NCBI RefSeq assembly: GCF_030068605.1 | Contig: NZ_JASJOU010000002.1 | Coordinates: 558,001-622,000 of the forward strand | Length of the DNA: 64,000 nucleotides | Direction: 5' to 3' | Source of the DNA: Xanthocytophaga agilis | Lineage (GTDB): Bacteria > Bacteroidota > Bacteroidia > Cytophagales > 172606-1 | Notes under the pieces: generated by a model | What the model was told of the DNA's origin: nothing | The model's input: the letters and a program-made list of their open reading frames with translations, nothing else | The model's database searches: none | Part shown: piece after piece, positions 35,025-43,987 of the stretch | Position numbering within the stretch: the stretch's first letter is position 1 | Layout: every line of letters begins with the position of its first letter | Position numbers and translations under genes: made by a program

Positions 35025-35486
35025 TTAGATATAGGCAATGCAATCCATTTCTACCAATGAATCACCCGGAACGCCACCATATACTGCAACAGTAGTACGG
35101 ACTGGAGGCTTATTGCCAAAACGGCCTTTGAAAACTTCGTTCATGGCTTTATAATCATTCAGATCATGCAGAAACACACTTACTTTCAACACTTTTTCCA
35201 TAGAAGAGCCAGCTTTCTTCAATTCTGCCTCAAGTTCTTTCAGTACGTGATCAGTATGTGCTTTAATATCACCTTCAAAGTGAGCACCTTTCCCTGCTAT
35301 AAATACCAGATTGCCAAATTTAGTTGAACCAGAGAACAATGGCACATCATCATACATGGTTACATTGTTTACTTCTTTTTCTGGTGAGACTTCTTTTACA
35401 GATGCCTTAGCCGTTAGACCAACTCCTGCAATGCCGGCCACTGAGCCAATGATTCTTTTCAGGATAGATCGTCTTTGTGTTGTCAT
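35025..35486 (-). CDS. Exported RidA-family enamine/imine deaminase
   Basis: The 153-residue protein has a Tat-like leader (MTTQRRSILKR to about residue 28) and a YjgF/RidA domain with Arg130 in PPVRTTVAV and Glu146 in LVEMDCIAY, both conserved for imine hydrolysis. RidA normally detoxifies 2-aminoacrylate-type enamines in the cytoplasm. An exported one next to a PLP ammonia-lyase gene suggests it hydrolyses the enamine that enzyme makes in the periplasm. It is the first enzyme gene after SusD in locus B, 332 bp downstream. Confidence 0.88.
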   Translation of the reverse strand: MTTQRRSILKRIIGSVAGIAGVGLTAKASVKEVSPEKEVNNVTMYDDVPLFSGSTKFGNLVFIAGKGAHFEGDIKAHTDHVLKELEAELKKAGSSMEKVLKVSVFLHDLNDYKAMNEVFKGRFGNKPPVRTTVAVYGGVPGDSLVEMDCIAYI

Positions 35487-35818
35487 GGTGGAAAAGCAGA
35501 TAAAGTGAAAGATGTTAAATTGATATGTGGTTATGATAATTGCTCAAATAAATACTTACTCCAAAAAGGCTTTCACTTCACAAAACGACACTCCTGCCAG
35601 AATCTAACCTTTTGCTTTAAATTTTTTCTTACTTATTTATGATTTTCACCTAACAAGCTTAGATGCCAGATCTTTTACCTGTATTTCATAAGACTACTCT
35701 AGGCTACTATTCATCTTCCTTAAACATATACAGATCTCGACTTTATAGATAGTAAATAAGGAACAGAATGAGCATATACACATTATTCTCTCTGTCTTAT
35801 TAAGTATGTACACTTAAT
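35487..35818. other. 332-bp gap between SusD and RidA genes
   Basis: No gene. An imperfect dyad near 35754-35803 (ataagg..acaga against tctgtcttat) may be a weak terminator after the SusD gene. The gap is long enough for a separate promoter for the enzyme genes, but no clear -7 box is visible. Confidence 0.4.
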
Positions 35819-37414
35819 TTATTTATCCCACCAAAGAGGTGTACCAGGCGAGTCACTTCCATCCAGTAAACTTTTGGCTGCTTCTACAGCGGCGCCATTA
35901 CTTTGTGCATCACTTGTCAGGAAAGGCAGACGTTTAATCAAAACATTTGCTGGTAAATCGGCATTATCTGAATTTATACGGTCATAGAGCTTCAATTGAT
36001 CTGAGCGACGCAAATCAGCCCATGCCTCCACCCCATCTGGATATAGAGCCACCCATTTCTGGATGGCAATCTGTATCAATTGTGTTGTTTTGTCACTTGC
36101 CCACTTAATAGGTGTATTGGATAGTGCAGCAGAATGAACAGCATCATCTGGTGCGATAGGGGTATTAGAACTGTTGATATATGAAGCTATGGAATTTTCA
36201 TCTGTGATACCCCATTGAATTAATGAAGCACGAATTCCTTTCCCATATAACTCCTGTGCAGTTCCACCCATATTCCAGCCAAGTAAAGCACCTTCTGCAC
36301 GAATGAAGTATGCCTCAGCGCTATGCATGATATTCTGCGGACGAGTTAAAGCTGCAGTATTGGTAAAATTATCACCGTTCAACAAAGGCCCGGAGTTGGA
36401 ATTGTCATCAGCACTGTTACCAGATAAAGTAGACAATTCCGTGCTGCTATACCCATTACGTAATCCTTCATAAGTACCTGTTTTTACAGATGGAGAATAA
36501 TACTTCCCTATACGCGGATCATCATATCCTTTCAACACAGATTCCATAGCTGCACTCATTCGAAACTCTCCCCAACTGGATATATACGCTAATCCATTGG
36601 CATCTCCGTTCAGGTTGGGCTTATCCATATAGGCATCATCCTGTGGAACACTGTATGTTCCTGCAGTTTCCATTACTCCTGCAGCTACGGCTTCTTCTGC
36701 TTTTTGCCTGGCAAGTTTTGGTTCAACCTTTGAAACCCGCATAGCCAATCGTAGCTTAAGCGTATTACCAAACTTGATCCATTTGCTAATATCCCCATGA
36801 TAAATCAGATCATAGGGCCCATAGGTAGAAGCCTCACTGGTAACGGTTATTAAAACGGCCAGTGCCTCATCCAGTTTCTTAAAGAAATCATTATATATCT
36901 TATCCTGTGCGTCATAAGGGACAGACTCTGTACCGTGTCCAGCGCTAAAATATGGGATTGGTCCATAATAATCCGTGGTACGATGAAAAGTCCACACCCA
37001 CCAAATCTTTGCAATGGCATGTTCGGCAGAAGTAGAGTCTGTATTCGCCATAATAGACAACAATTGAGGAACCGTACCCACATATACCTGTGACCATTGT
37101 GTAGTAATCCAATCCTGGCGTATAACATATCTATCTGAATTAAAATAGGTTGCGGTAGTAGCAAAATATTGAGCATATAAATCTGCAAACAGATTTTGTG
37201 CGGTTTGATAATTTATACCTGTGTATGATGCAGCAGACTGTGCTTTTGATAACAAGAAGCCTATTTCACGTATTCCTACTTCAGACAACCCTGTCTTGCT
37301 TGTATTCATTTTATCAAAATTACCTGTACAGCTTAACATCCCAAGGAACAAGATAAGTCTAGATAGAAGTGATATTCCACATTTGCGAATTCTCTTAGTT
37401 ATTACATCTCTCAT
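35819..37414 (-). CDS. SusD/RagB-family nutrient-binding outer-membrane lipoprotein (locus B)
   Basis: The 531-residue lipoprotein has a signal ending LFLGMLSCTG (Cys near residue 29). It belongs to the SusD-like_2 type: INYQTAQNLFADLYAQYF near residue 65, IWWVWTFHRTTDYYGPIPY near 140, TLKLRLAMRVSKVEP near 220 and WVALYPDGVEAWADLRRS near 460. It forms the lid of the SusC channel encoded upstream and binds the imported ligand. It starts 39 bp after the susC stop. This subfamily differs from the SusD of locus A, so the two loci take up different ligands. Confidence 0.92.
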   Translation of the reverse strand: MRDVITKRIRKCGISLLSRLILFLGMLSCTGNFDKMNTSKTGLSEVGIREIGFLLSKAQSAASYTGINYQTAQNLFADLYAQYFATTATYFNSDRYVIRQDWITTQWSQVYVGTVPQLLSIMANTDSTSAEHAIAKIWWVWTFHRTTDYYGPIPYFSAGHGTESVPYDAQDKIYNDFFKKLDEALAVLITVTSEASTYGPYDLIYHGDISKWIKFGNTLKLRLAMRVSKVEPKLARQKAEEAVAAGVMETAGTYSVPQDDAYMDKPNLNGDANGLAYISSWGEFRMSAAMESVLKGYDDPRIGKYYSPSVKTGTYEGLRNGYSSTELSTLSGNSADDNSNSGPLLNGDNFTNTAALTRPQNIMHSAEAYFIRAEGALLGWNMGGTAQELYGKGIRASLIQWGITDENSIASYINSSNTPIAPDDAVHSAALSNTPIKWASDKTTQLIQIAIQKWVALYPDGVEAWADLRRSDQLKLYDRINSDNADLPANVLIKRLPFLTSDAQSNGAAVEAAKSLLDGSDSPGTPLWWDK

Positions 37415-37453
37415 ACTAATTCAGACAAGACAAATTGGAAGAGTTCTCTCAAT

Positions 37454-40400
37454 TTAAATTGACAACTTCAGATTTAAACCAAAGCTACGTGTAGATGGCA
37501 GGTTGCCATATTCTATCCCCTGCAAATTGCCGTTCCCCAGATTCATCTCCGGATCAAACCACATTTTACGTTTGCCAATGCCAGGAATATCCAAAATAGA
37601 ACTACCTCGATAGATAAAGAACAAGTTACGGGTTATGAAGGAAAGTTTAGCAGCTTTCAGAAAACCTTTACCTACTTTAAACTCATATCCCAAAGCCAAC
37701 TCTCTTACACGAAAGTTTGTAGCATCATAGGTAAAGAATTCTCCCCAGGCATAGCGACCAGTAGAAACTGTAGTCCAGAAAATTTCAGCATTAATATCCT
37801 TTGTATTTTCAGAGTAGGTACCATCTGCATTTGCTACAACAGCATTCAATACCAAGCCACCCTCTCTATATTTGGTGGTATAGTCACTATTTCCATCATA
37901 GGCCAGGTTTTGGTCTGAGCCGGAAACCATAATGCCGCCATATCTTCCATCAATAAGAACCCGAAGAGAAACATTTTTATAGGTAAGGGTATTTGTTAAA
38001 CCAGCCATGAACTTTGGATTATAATTACCCAATACCTGACCAGCAGAGGTATTTCCAACAGGTTTTCCGGATGCATCTACTACAAACCGTCCATCTGTAG
38101 TTCTTTGCCAGGTATATCCCTCCAAATCACCATAATGGCCACCCTCAGCAGCAACAGCAATAGCAGATCGTATGACAGTTCCGCCCAGATATGACTTTTT
38201 CACTTTCTGAGATAGTGACAAAATAGTGTTTATATTTCGGGCATAATTCAATGCGATATCCCAGGTAAAGCCATTTGATTTTTTAACAGGTGTAGCATTT
38301 AGAACTATTTCCAACCCTTTATTTTGAATATTACCTGCATTTATATACTGACTTTCATAACCGGAGGGAACTGGAAGACTTAATGTCAGCAACTGATTGA
38401 TTGAGTTTGTTTTGTAATAGGTTGCATTAACTCCTACTCTGTTATTCCAAAACTGAGCTTCAATGCCCATTTCAATATTTTCCGTAATTTCAGGTTTCAG
38501 ATCAGGAATTGCTTTGGTTGTACTACGGCTGATGAATCCCTGTCCAATAGCGCCACCCTGACTATATTCATAGATATTCTTTAACATATATGGGTTAGCC
38601 CCATTCCCAACCTGAGCATAGGAAATACGTCCTTTCAGAAACGAAAATACGTCTGGTAACTTTACTATGTCTGAAATTACACCTGTTAACCCAACAGATG
38701 GATAAAAAAAGGAATAGGGAGCTGGTAAAGTGGATTGCCAATCGTTACGTCCACTGAAATCGAGGAATAAATAATCTTTAAATGCTAATTGTCCTGTAGC
38801 AAATAAAGATTGTGTTTGTCGCTTAGAATAATCTTGATCTGTTACAATGGCTGTTGCAAAAGCTAAATTAAACCGGTTTGGAATATTAAGGCCATTGGCG
38901 GTGTTGCTATTTATCTCATACCCTTGTGTATTGACAATACCACCTAGTGTATAATTTAATCTAAGATTTTCGTTCAATCGATTATTCCCAGTCACCATCA
39001 GATCATACCAGTTTTCATAGACGGATGTATAGTTAAGGCTATATGCACCTCCATCAGAAGTAGCCCATATTGTTGTATTGGCAGGTCCAATGGTTTCAAT
39101 ACGATCTGTATAATTATCCCGACCAGCACGTCCCTGAATAGTTAACCAATCTGTTAATTGATATTTTACCAGAATAAATCCATTAATACGATTTCGTGTC
39201 TCATTGTGGTTGTAGTCATTTGTCATCCAGTAAGGATTGCTATAAATAGAAGAAGTTGTCCAGTAATGGGGTTTTGCAATGCCTTTATCATTTAGTACAG
39301 AATAGTTCTTTATATCATTCAGAAGAATGCTTCGGGGTATTTTATAAATGTCAATAACCGGAGCATTCTGTTCTCCGGTTATTACCACATGATCTATTTT
39401 CTGGTTAGTGTAAGTGATCTTAGCATCTGTAGATAATTTCTTTGTAATCTGTGAGCCCAATCGTAAATTAAGTATATGACGTTGCAGATTATTGTTGGGA
39501 ATAATTCCCCTAGCGGCGTTATTAGAATAAGAAATATAGGTATTTATCTTCTCTGAACCTGCTGTTACACCTACTGAGTTACTTAATGAGACGGCATTGC
39601 GAAAAAAGTCTTTTACATTATCTGTTTGTGGTGTTAACCTAGCCTCATTTCCAGTCCAGTCGGTTACTATTTGTCCTTTCATTGTGGGCCCCCAGCTGGA
39701 AGCTCCGTTTCCCACAAAAGTACCAGCAGTACCTTGTCCATATGTATTCTGCAATTTAGGCAGTGTAAAAACAGACTCAACAGTAGTTACTGAATTAAGA
39801 TCTACAGCAACCTTGCCATCCTTCCCTTTTTTAGTTGTAATCAGGATAACACCATTTGCAGCACGGCTTCCATACAATGCAGCCGCAGAAGCTCCCCTCA
39901 GAACTGTTATGGTTTCAATATCATCCAGGTTAATAGTTGATGCTCCATTTATTCCATTTGTTCCACCAAAGTCACTGGTAACAGCTCCTCCGGGAGTAGA
40001 ATTATCAATAGGTATTCCATCAATCACATATAACGCATCATTTGAACCTTGGATAGAACGATTTCCACGCAATATAATGCGTGTCGCGCCACCCACACCT
40101 GAACCAGAAGACGTTACCATCAAACCTGCTACCTTTCCCTGTAATGTATTGGCAAAGTTAGGATCACGTACTTCATTTATTTCCTCTAACGTTACTTCCT
40201 GTGTAGCATATGTTAACGAACGTTTTTGACGCGGAATACCCAATGCGGTCACAACCACCTCTCCCAATGACTTTACATCTTCAAAAAGATTGACATCAAC
40301 TGTAGTACGGGAACCTACAATAATCTCTTCTGTCGTGTACCCAACAAATGAAAATACCAGTACACTATCTTCAGCAGGTACAGCTATGGAATATTTACCA

Positions 40401-40906
40401 TCTATACTTGTTATGGTACCTAAATCAGTACCTTTAACTATCACACTAACTCCTGGAAGTAATTCATTCTGATTATCTCTCACTATACCTTGAATCGTTG
40501 TAGCAATAGCTGTATTTTCTTTTTTCTGAACCCTGCTATGTGATGATGCTGTTGCCTTTTCCATCTCCTGGATTACATACACATTGTTGACCTTTTTGTA
40601 TGTCAGTTTTAAAGGATGAAGAAGCTGATCGAGACAACGATCCAGATTTGTACAGGAAGCCAGATTTATTTCAGCAAATTTTCCTTCAAGATTCTTTTTC
40701 TGATAGGCAAAGTTAACATGATATATTTCTTCCAAATCCTGTAGAATACGTATCAGAGATTGTGGTTGAACAGTCCTGTGTATACTTTGTTGTTTGCCAA
40801 ACGTATCTGAAAATGCTAGATCCCGGGCTGTCACTTTAGAAAGTAATGACAAACAGAGCCATAGAAATACAAAAACTCTTACCCTATTTGGTGGAGTTTT
40901 ATTCAT
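37454..40906 (-). CDS. SusC/RagA-family TonB-linked outer-membrane transporter (locus B)
   Basis: The 1150-residue protein has a signal peptide to about residue 27, an STN domain (about 45-112, LIRILQDLEEIYHVNFAYQ), a carboxypeptidase-D-like module (about 135-210, IQGIVRDNQNELLPGVSV), a plug domain (TLQGKAAG-like block TLQGKVAGLMV, then DALYVIDGIPI) and a barrel ending RSFGLNLKLSI. It carries the STN signalling domain like its locus A counterpart and should trigger the FecR/sigma pair directly upstream when ligand binds. Confidence 0.95.
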   Translation of the reverse strand: MNKTPPNRVRVFVFLWLCLSLLSKVTARDLAFSDTFGKQQSIHRTVQPQSLIRILQDLEEIYHVNFAYQKKNLEGKFAEINLASCTNLDRCLDQLLHPLKLTYKKVNNVYVIQEMEKATASSHSRVQKKENTAIATTIQGIVRDNQNELLPGVSVIVKGTDLGTITSIDGKYSIAVPAEDSVLVFSFVGYTTEEIIVGSRTTVDVNLFEDVKSLGEVVVTALGIPRQKRSLTYATQEVTLEEINEVRDPNFANTLQGKVAGLMVTSSGSGVGGATRIILRGNRSIQGSNDALYVIDGIPIDNSTPGGAVTSDFGGTNGINGASTINLDDIETITVLRGASAAALYGSRAANGVILITTKKGKDGKVAVDLNSVTTVESVFTLPKLQNTYGQGTAGTFVGNGASSWGPTMKGQIVTDWTGNEARLTPQTDNVKDFFRNAVSLSNSVGVTAGSEKINTYISYSNNAARGIIPNNNLQRHILNLRLGSQITKKLSTDAKITYTNQKIDHVVITGEQNAPVIDIYKIPRSILLNDIKNYSVLNDKGIAKPHYWTTSSIYSNPYWMTNDYNHNETRNRINGFILVKYQLTDWLTIQGRAGRDNYTDRIETIGPANTTIWATSDGGAYSLNYTSVYENWYDLMVTGNNRLNENLRLNYTLGGIVNTQGYEINSNTANGLNIPNRFNLAFATAIVTDQDYSKRQTQSLFATGQLAFKDYLFLDFSGRNDWQSTLPAPYSFFYPSVGLTGVISDIVKLPDVFSFLKGRISYAQVGNGANPYMLKNIYEYSQGGAIGQGFISRSTTKAIPDLKPEITENIEMGIEAQFWNNRVGVNATYYKTNSINQLLTLSLPVPSGYESQYINAGNIQNKGLEIVLNATPVKKSNGFTWDIALNYARNINTILSLSQKVKKSYLGGTVIRSAIAVAAEGGHYGDLEGYTWQRTTDGRFVVDASGKPVGNTSAGQVLGNYNPKFMAGLTNTLTYKNVSLRVLIDGRYGGIMVSGSDQNLAYDGNSDYTTKYREGGLVLNAVVANADGTYSENTKDINAEIFWTTVSTGRYAWGEFFTYDATNFRVRELALGYEFKVGKGFLKAAKLSFITRNLFFIYRGSSILDIPGIGKRKMWFDPEMNLGNGNLQGIEYGNLPSTRSFGLNLKLSI

Positions 40907-41085
40907 AAGGATCGGAATGGTTTGGATTTTATATTTACTTAGAACCCACAGTAGCTTTCATTAGAAAACTTATTGTACACACTGATATCCAACAGATACG
41001 CATTTAATACACTAATTAAAATAATCTCAATAAACTTTTCTATAAGAGTTTCTGCTTATATACCTCTCAATTCTGAGGATGAGAT

Positions 41086-42090
41086 TTAAACCTGTTTCTG
41101 ATGCAATATGATCTCTGTATTTTTCCTGGTTACTGTTATTTTAAGCATTGCACTAAGTACATCCAATAAAACCTCAATGTTTCCCTGAGGAATTCTTGCT
41201 GTAATTTTTTGCTGAGCCAGTGATTGGTCTGCAATTCTTACTTTCACACCAAAATAATCTTCTATGGTTTCTGCAACTTTACTCAATGGTTCATCATCAA
41301 AGACAAAAAAGTGGTTTTGCCAGGCAGTACACGCTTTGCCATCCACAGAATGTACTGTTATTTGCTTATCAGACAAATTGTATTCGGCCATCTGCCCTGG
41401 TGCTAGCAAAAGATTTTCAGTGTTTGAAGTGAGTTTTACTTTTCCAGATTGTAAATAGACTTCAGCCTGGTTTCGTCTGGCATTCACATTGAATTTAGTA
41501 CCTAGTACTTCTATATTTAATTTATGAGGAGTATTTACTATAAAACGTTTGTGATCAGGAGTATGCACAACTTCAAAAAAAGCCTCCCCATCAATATACA
41601 CAATGCGTTCTGATTGCCTCTTCCAATGATGACCATACAAATACACTTTCGAATTGGTATTTAAAGTAATTCTGGAACCATCAGGCAACTGAATACTCTT
41701 TGTTTGTCCATACCCTGTTTTATATGTTATTAGCTCATCTTTTTCAGGTGATATTGAATATTTCCACCACAAACCAGCTACTATCAACATACCGATTCCT
41801 ATACAGGCAGCCGCATATTTCCATACAGGCAGACTTAGTCTTGAATTTTGTTCGTTATTTCGCTTTAACTGATGCCAGACTTCCAGATAATAAGTATTTG
41901 CCGTATGATCTTCCGATAACCCGGCCAATTTTATCAATTCTATCGCATCGTTGACTTCTTTTTGCTTCTGAGGATTTGTAGCAAGCCACTCTTCCCAGAA
42001 CTGATTTGTATCAGCATCTGGATTCAGAACCCATTGCTGGAATTGTTCGTCAAGGGCAAAATCTTCTGAGGTATAGTATAGATATTTCAC
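41086..42090 (-). CDS. FecR-family anti-sigma factor (locus B)
   Basis: The 334-residue protein has an N-terminal sigma-binding region, a single membrane helix near residues 88-105 (YAAACIGIGMLIVAGLWW), a FecR domain (YGQTKSIQLPDGSRITLNT to IEVLGTKFNVNARR) and a C-terminal DUF4974 module (FVFDDEPLSKVAETIEDYFGV). It should receive the STN signal from the SusC of locus B and release the sigma factor. It lies 179 bp before susC and 161 bp after the sigma gene. Confidence 0.93.
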   Translation of the reverse strand: MKYLYYTSEDFALDEQFQQWVLNPDADTNQFWEEWLATNPQKQKEVNDAIELIKLAGLSEDHTANTYYLEVWHQLKRNNEQNSRLSLPVWKYAAACIGIGMLIVAGLWWKYSISPEKDELITYKTGYGQTKSIQLPDGSRITLNTNSKVYLYGHHWKRQSERIVYIDGEAFFEVVHTPDHKRFIVNTPHKLNIEVLGTKFNVNARRNQAEVYLQSGKVKLTSNTENLLLAPGQMAEYNLSDKQITVHSVDGKACTAWQNHFFVFDDEPLSKVAETIEDYFGVKVRIADQSLAQQKITARIPQGNIEVLLDVLSAMLKITVTRKNTEIILHQKQV

Positions 42091-42251
42091 TTATCTGGCT
42101 TTTCTACTAAACGAGTCATCATGAATTATCTAACCTGATTTTCTCATTTTTTACTAAGATGATTTTATACTGTGCAAAAAAAGAAATATTTTTTTAAAGA
42201 AGGATATTTGAGGAGGCTACGTTTGAACTTTTTCAGTCACAAAACAATCGA

Positions 42252-42902
42252 TTACTTTATAGTAAGGATTGATACTACTATAACCCAGATGATATCAGAT
42301 AAAGAAAGTTGCTGACGAAGATTTTTTAATGTTTTAAAAACAGAATTATAGACAGATTGAATAGTTATTCCAAGCTCATCAGCAATCTCCTGATTAGACA
42401 GATTTTTATAAAATTTTAGCTGGAGTAATCGTTGCTGATGATCCGAAAGTCTATTTATAGCATTTAGTACCTTCTCTCTTTGTTCAGTAGCATTTTCATC
42501 TTCACTATCTGTTGCTAGCTGTAACTCACTTTCAGACCACTCACCTTTCACTTCCGTCCGCATCTGAGCTGATTTAAGTGTATCAAGCAATTTACGCTTT
42601 AATGCTGTAAGTAAGTAGTAACGTATAGATGTGGTTTGAGATAAATTTTCCCGGTTATTCCATATCTTGATAAAAACATCCTGTATGGTATCCTTTACCA
42701 ACTCCGAATTGTCACATATTTTTTTACCATACTGATACATACTGAAGAAGTTTTGCCTATATAGTATTGCATAGGCTTCCATATCACCATCTCTAAAATC
42801 ATTCCACAATTTGTACTCCACAGATGTATTTCCATTCTGTAAGTAGCTTGCAGAAATCGAACTCTCTTCCTGTTTAAGATCATGGTTGCTTAAAAGATGC
42901 AT
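42252..42902 (-). CDS. ECF RNA polymerase sigma factor (locus B)
   Basis: The 216-residue ECF sigma factor has region 2 at about 30-95 (LWNDFRDGDMEAYAILYRQ, then LVKDTIQDVFIKIWNNR) and region 4 at about 145-200 (QRLLQLKFYKNLSNQEIADE, then IQSVYNSVFKTLKNLRQ). A strongly hydrophobic C-terminal helix follows (IIWVIVVSILTIK). It is predicted to activate the SusCD genes of locus B. It diverges from a membrane-protein gene across 577 bp. Confidence 0.93.
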   Translation of the reverse strand: MHLLSNHDLKQEESSISASYLQNGNTSVEYKLWNDFRDGDMEAYAILYRQNFFSMYQYGKKICDNSELVKDTIQDVFIKIWNNRENLSQTTSIRYYLLTALKRKLLDTLKSAQMRTEVKGEWSESELQLATDSEDENATEQREKVLNAINRLSDHQQRLLQLKFYKNLSNQEIADELGITIQSVYNSVFKTLKNLRQQLSLSDIIWVIVVSILTIK

Positions 42903-43479
42903 GACTTTATCAGACTAGTATGAATGAAATATTAAAAGCATAAAAGACACATCACATATTCTTTAAAAAACGAAGACTAATCCGGTTTTTATCTTCCCAA
43001 TTCATCTCCCATTTACTTGCTAGATGTCATGTGGCATCTAGTATAAATCCAATATTACTCTTTCGCCGAATCTACTCTCATTCTAAAAAGTAAATTTAGA
43101 AATATTATTCTAAATACATCATTTTGCGTAAAATATTATTCTGATATCACAATATTTAAAAATATTTTTTATCAATACAATATCACATCTGAATAAATTT
43201 AGACTAAGGCCACACTATATAGATACAAGTTTCTTTAAATCAGACATATATACATTTTCATAAAAAAGCTATATTCCATTAATCAGGTTGGAGCTTATTA
43301 CTACAGATCTAAAAACAAATTGTGGATGCTAAGTCTATCCTGATTCTGTAGTAAAGAGAAAGAAAGAAGGCATTCAATGGAAAGTAAAAAATCCTCATGG
43401 TGATAACTACACAAAGTAGTTGCAGCATACAGATATATACTATCTTGCAATAATTATATCTATAGAAAAATCTTTACAC
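42903..43479. other. 577-bp intergenic region with a dyad
   Basis: No supported gene. A near-palindrome lies at 43020-43041 (ctagatg, 8 bases, catctag), about 120 bp before the sigma gene, a possible operator. The rest is very AT-rich and should hold the divergent promoters of the sigma factor and of the membrane protein at 43480. Confidence 0.4.
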
Positions 43480-43890
43480 ATGAAAGGTCATTTATTATTT
43501 GGTCTGGGCATCATACCCTTGATTATTTCGATGTTCATTCCAAACTTCACCTGGCTTATATCTATTGGCTGGCGAACTATGATTGTACCCGCATTTTCTA
43601 CGTTTCCATTGAACATCGTGGGTATTCTTGTATTAATAGCATTGATTTACTGGTTGTTTTTTAGAGCCAATAGAAAGGTTAACAGATTATTAACTATTTG
43701 TCATGCTATTTTCACTTTTATCCCTGTCTATTTGCTATTAGTTGTTGGACCTCTAGCTTCTATTCAAGAAAATGCCCTTATCAATTTTCTTTTCCTGATT
43801 AATAAAGAAAGCTATTTGTTATTTTTTGTAGGACAAGCCCTATTCTTAGGAAATATAATCTGGTCGATGGTCCAAAAGCCTCAGCATTAA
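43480..43890 (+). CDS. Small membrane protein with four helices, unknown function
   Basis: The start at 43480 ([19 protein letters not shown]) is preferred over an ATG 60 bases upstream, because the extra 20 residues do not look like part of the protein. The 136-residue protein has about four hydrophobic helices: residues 3-18, 40-60, 70-88 and 107-128. No polar motif stands out and I do not recognise a family. It is a single gene that ends at the strong hairpin at 43919-43970. Confidence 0.65.
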   Translation: MKGHLLFGLGIIPLIISMFIPNFTWLISIGWRTMIVPAFSTFPLNIVGILVLIALIYWLFFRANRKVNRLLTICHAIFTFIPVYLLLVVGPLASIQENALINFLFLINKESYLLFFVGQALFLGNIIWSMVQKPQH

Positions 43891-43918
43891 AGGAACTAAG
43901 AAAAGAAGGAATCTACAA

Positions 43919-43970
43919 CCTTACAAAAACAAAGGCCTCGGAAGTTTCCGAGGCCTTTGTTTTTGTAAGG
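43919..43970. terminator. Bidirectional terminator, 25-bp perfect stem
   Basis: 43919-43943 pairs exactly with 43946-43970. It contains the GC-rich core ggcctcggaa and A/T runs at both bases, so it can terminate the membrane-protein gene and rho, which converge here. Confidence 0.88.
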
Positions 43971-43987
43971 TATCAATATATTTATTC

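Noticed and set aside
39597-40229. 210-codon frame antisense to the locus B susC gene
   Set aside because: Shadow of a certain gene with no promoter, domain or independent support.
43020-43041. Near-palindrome ctagatg-N8-catctag as the locus B sigma operator
   Set aside because: Only seven base pairs per arm in AT-rich DNA and no second copy seen at locus A; kept as a note in the gap description, not as a regulatory call.
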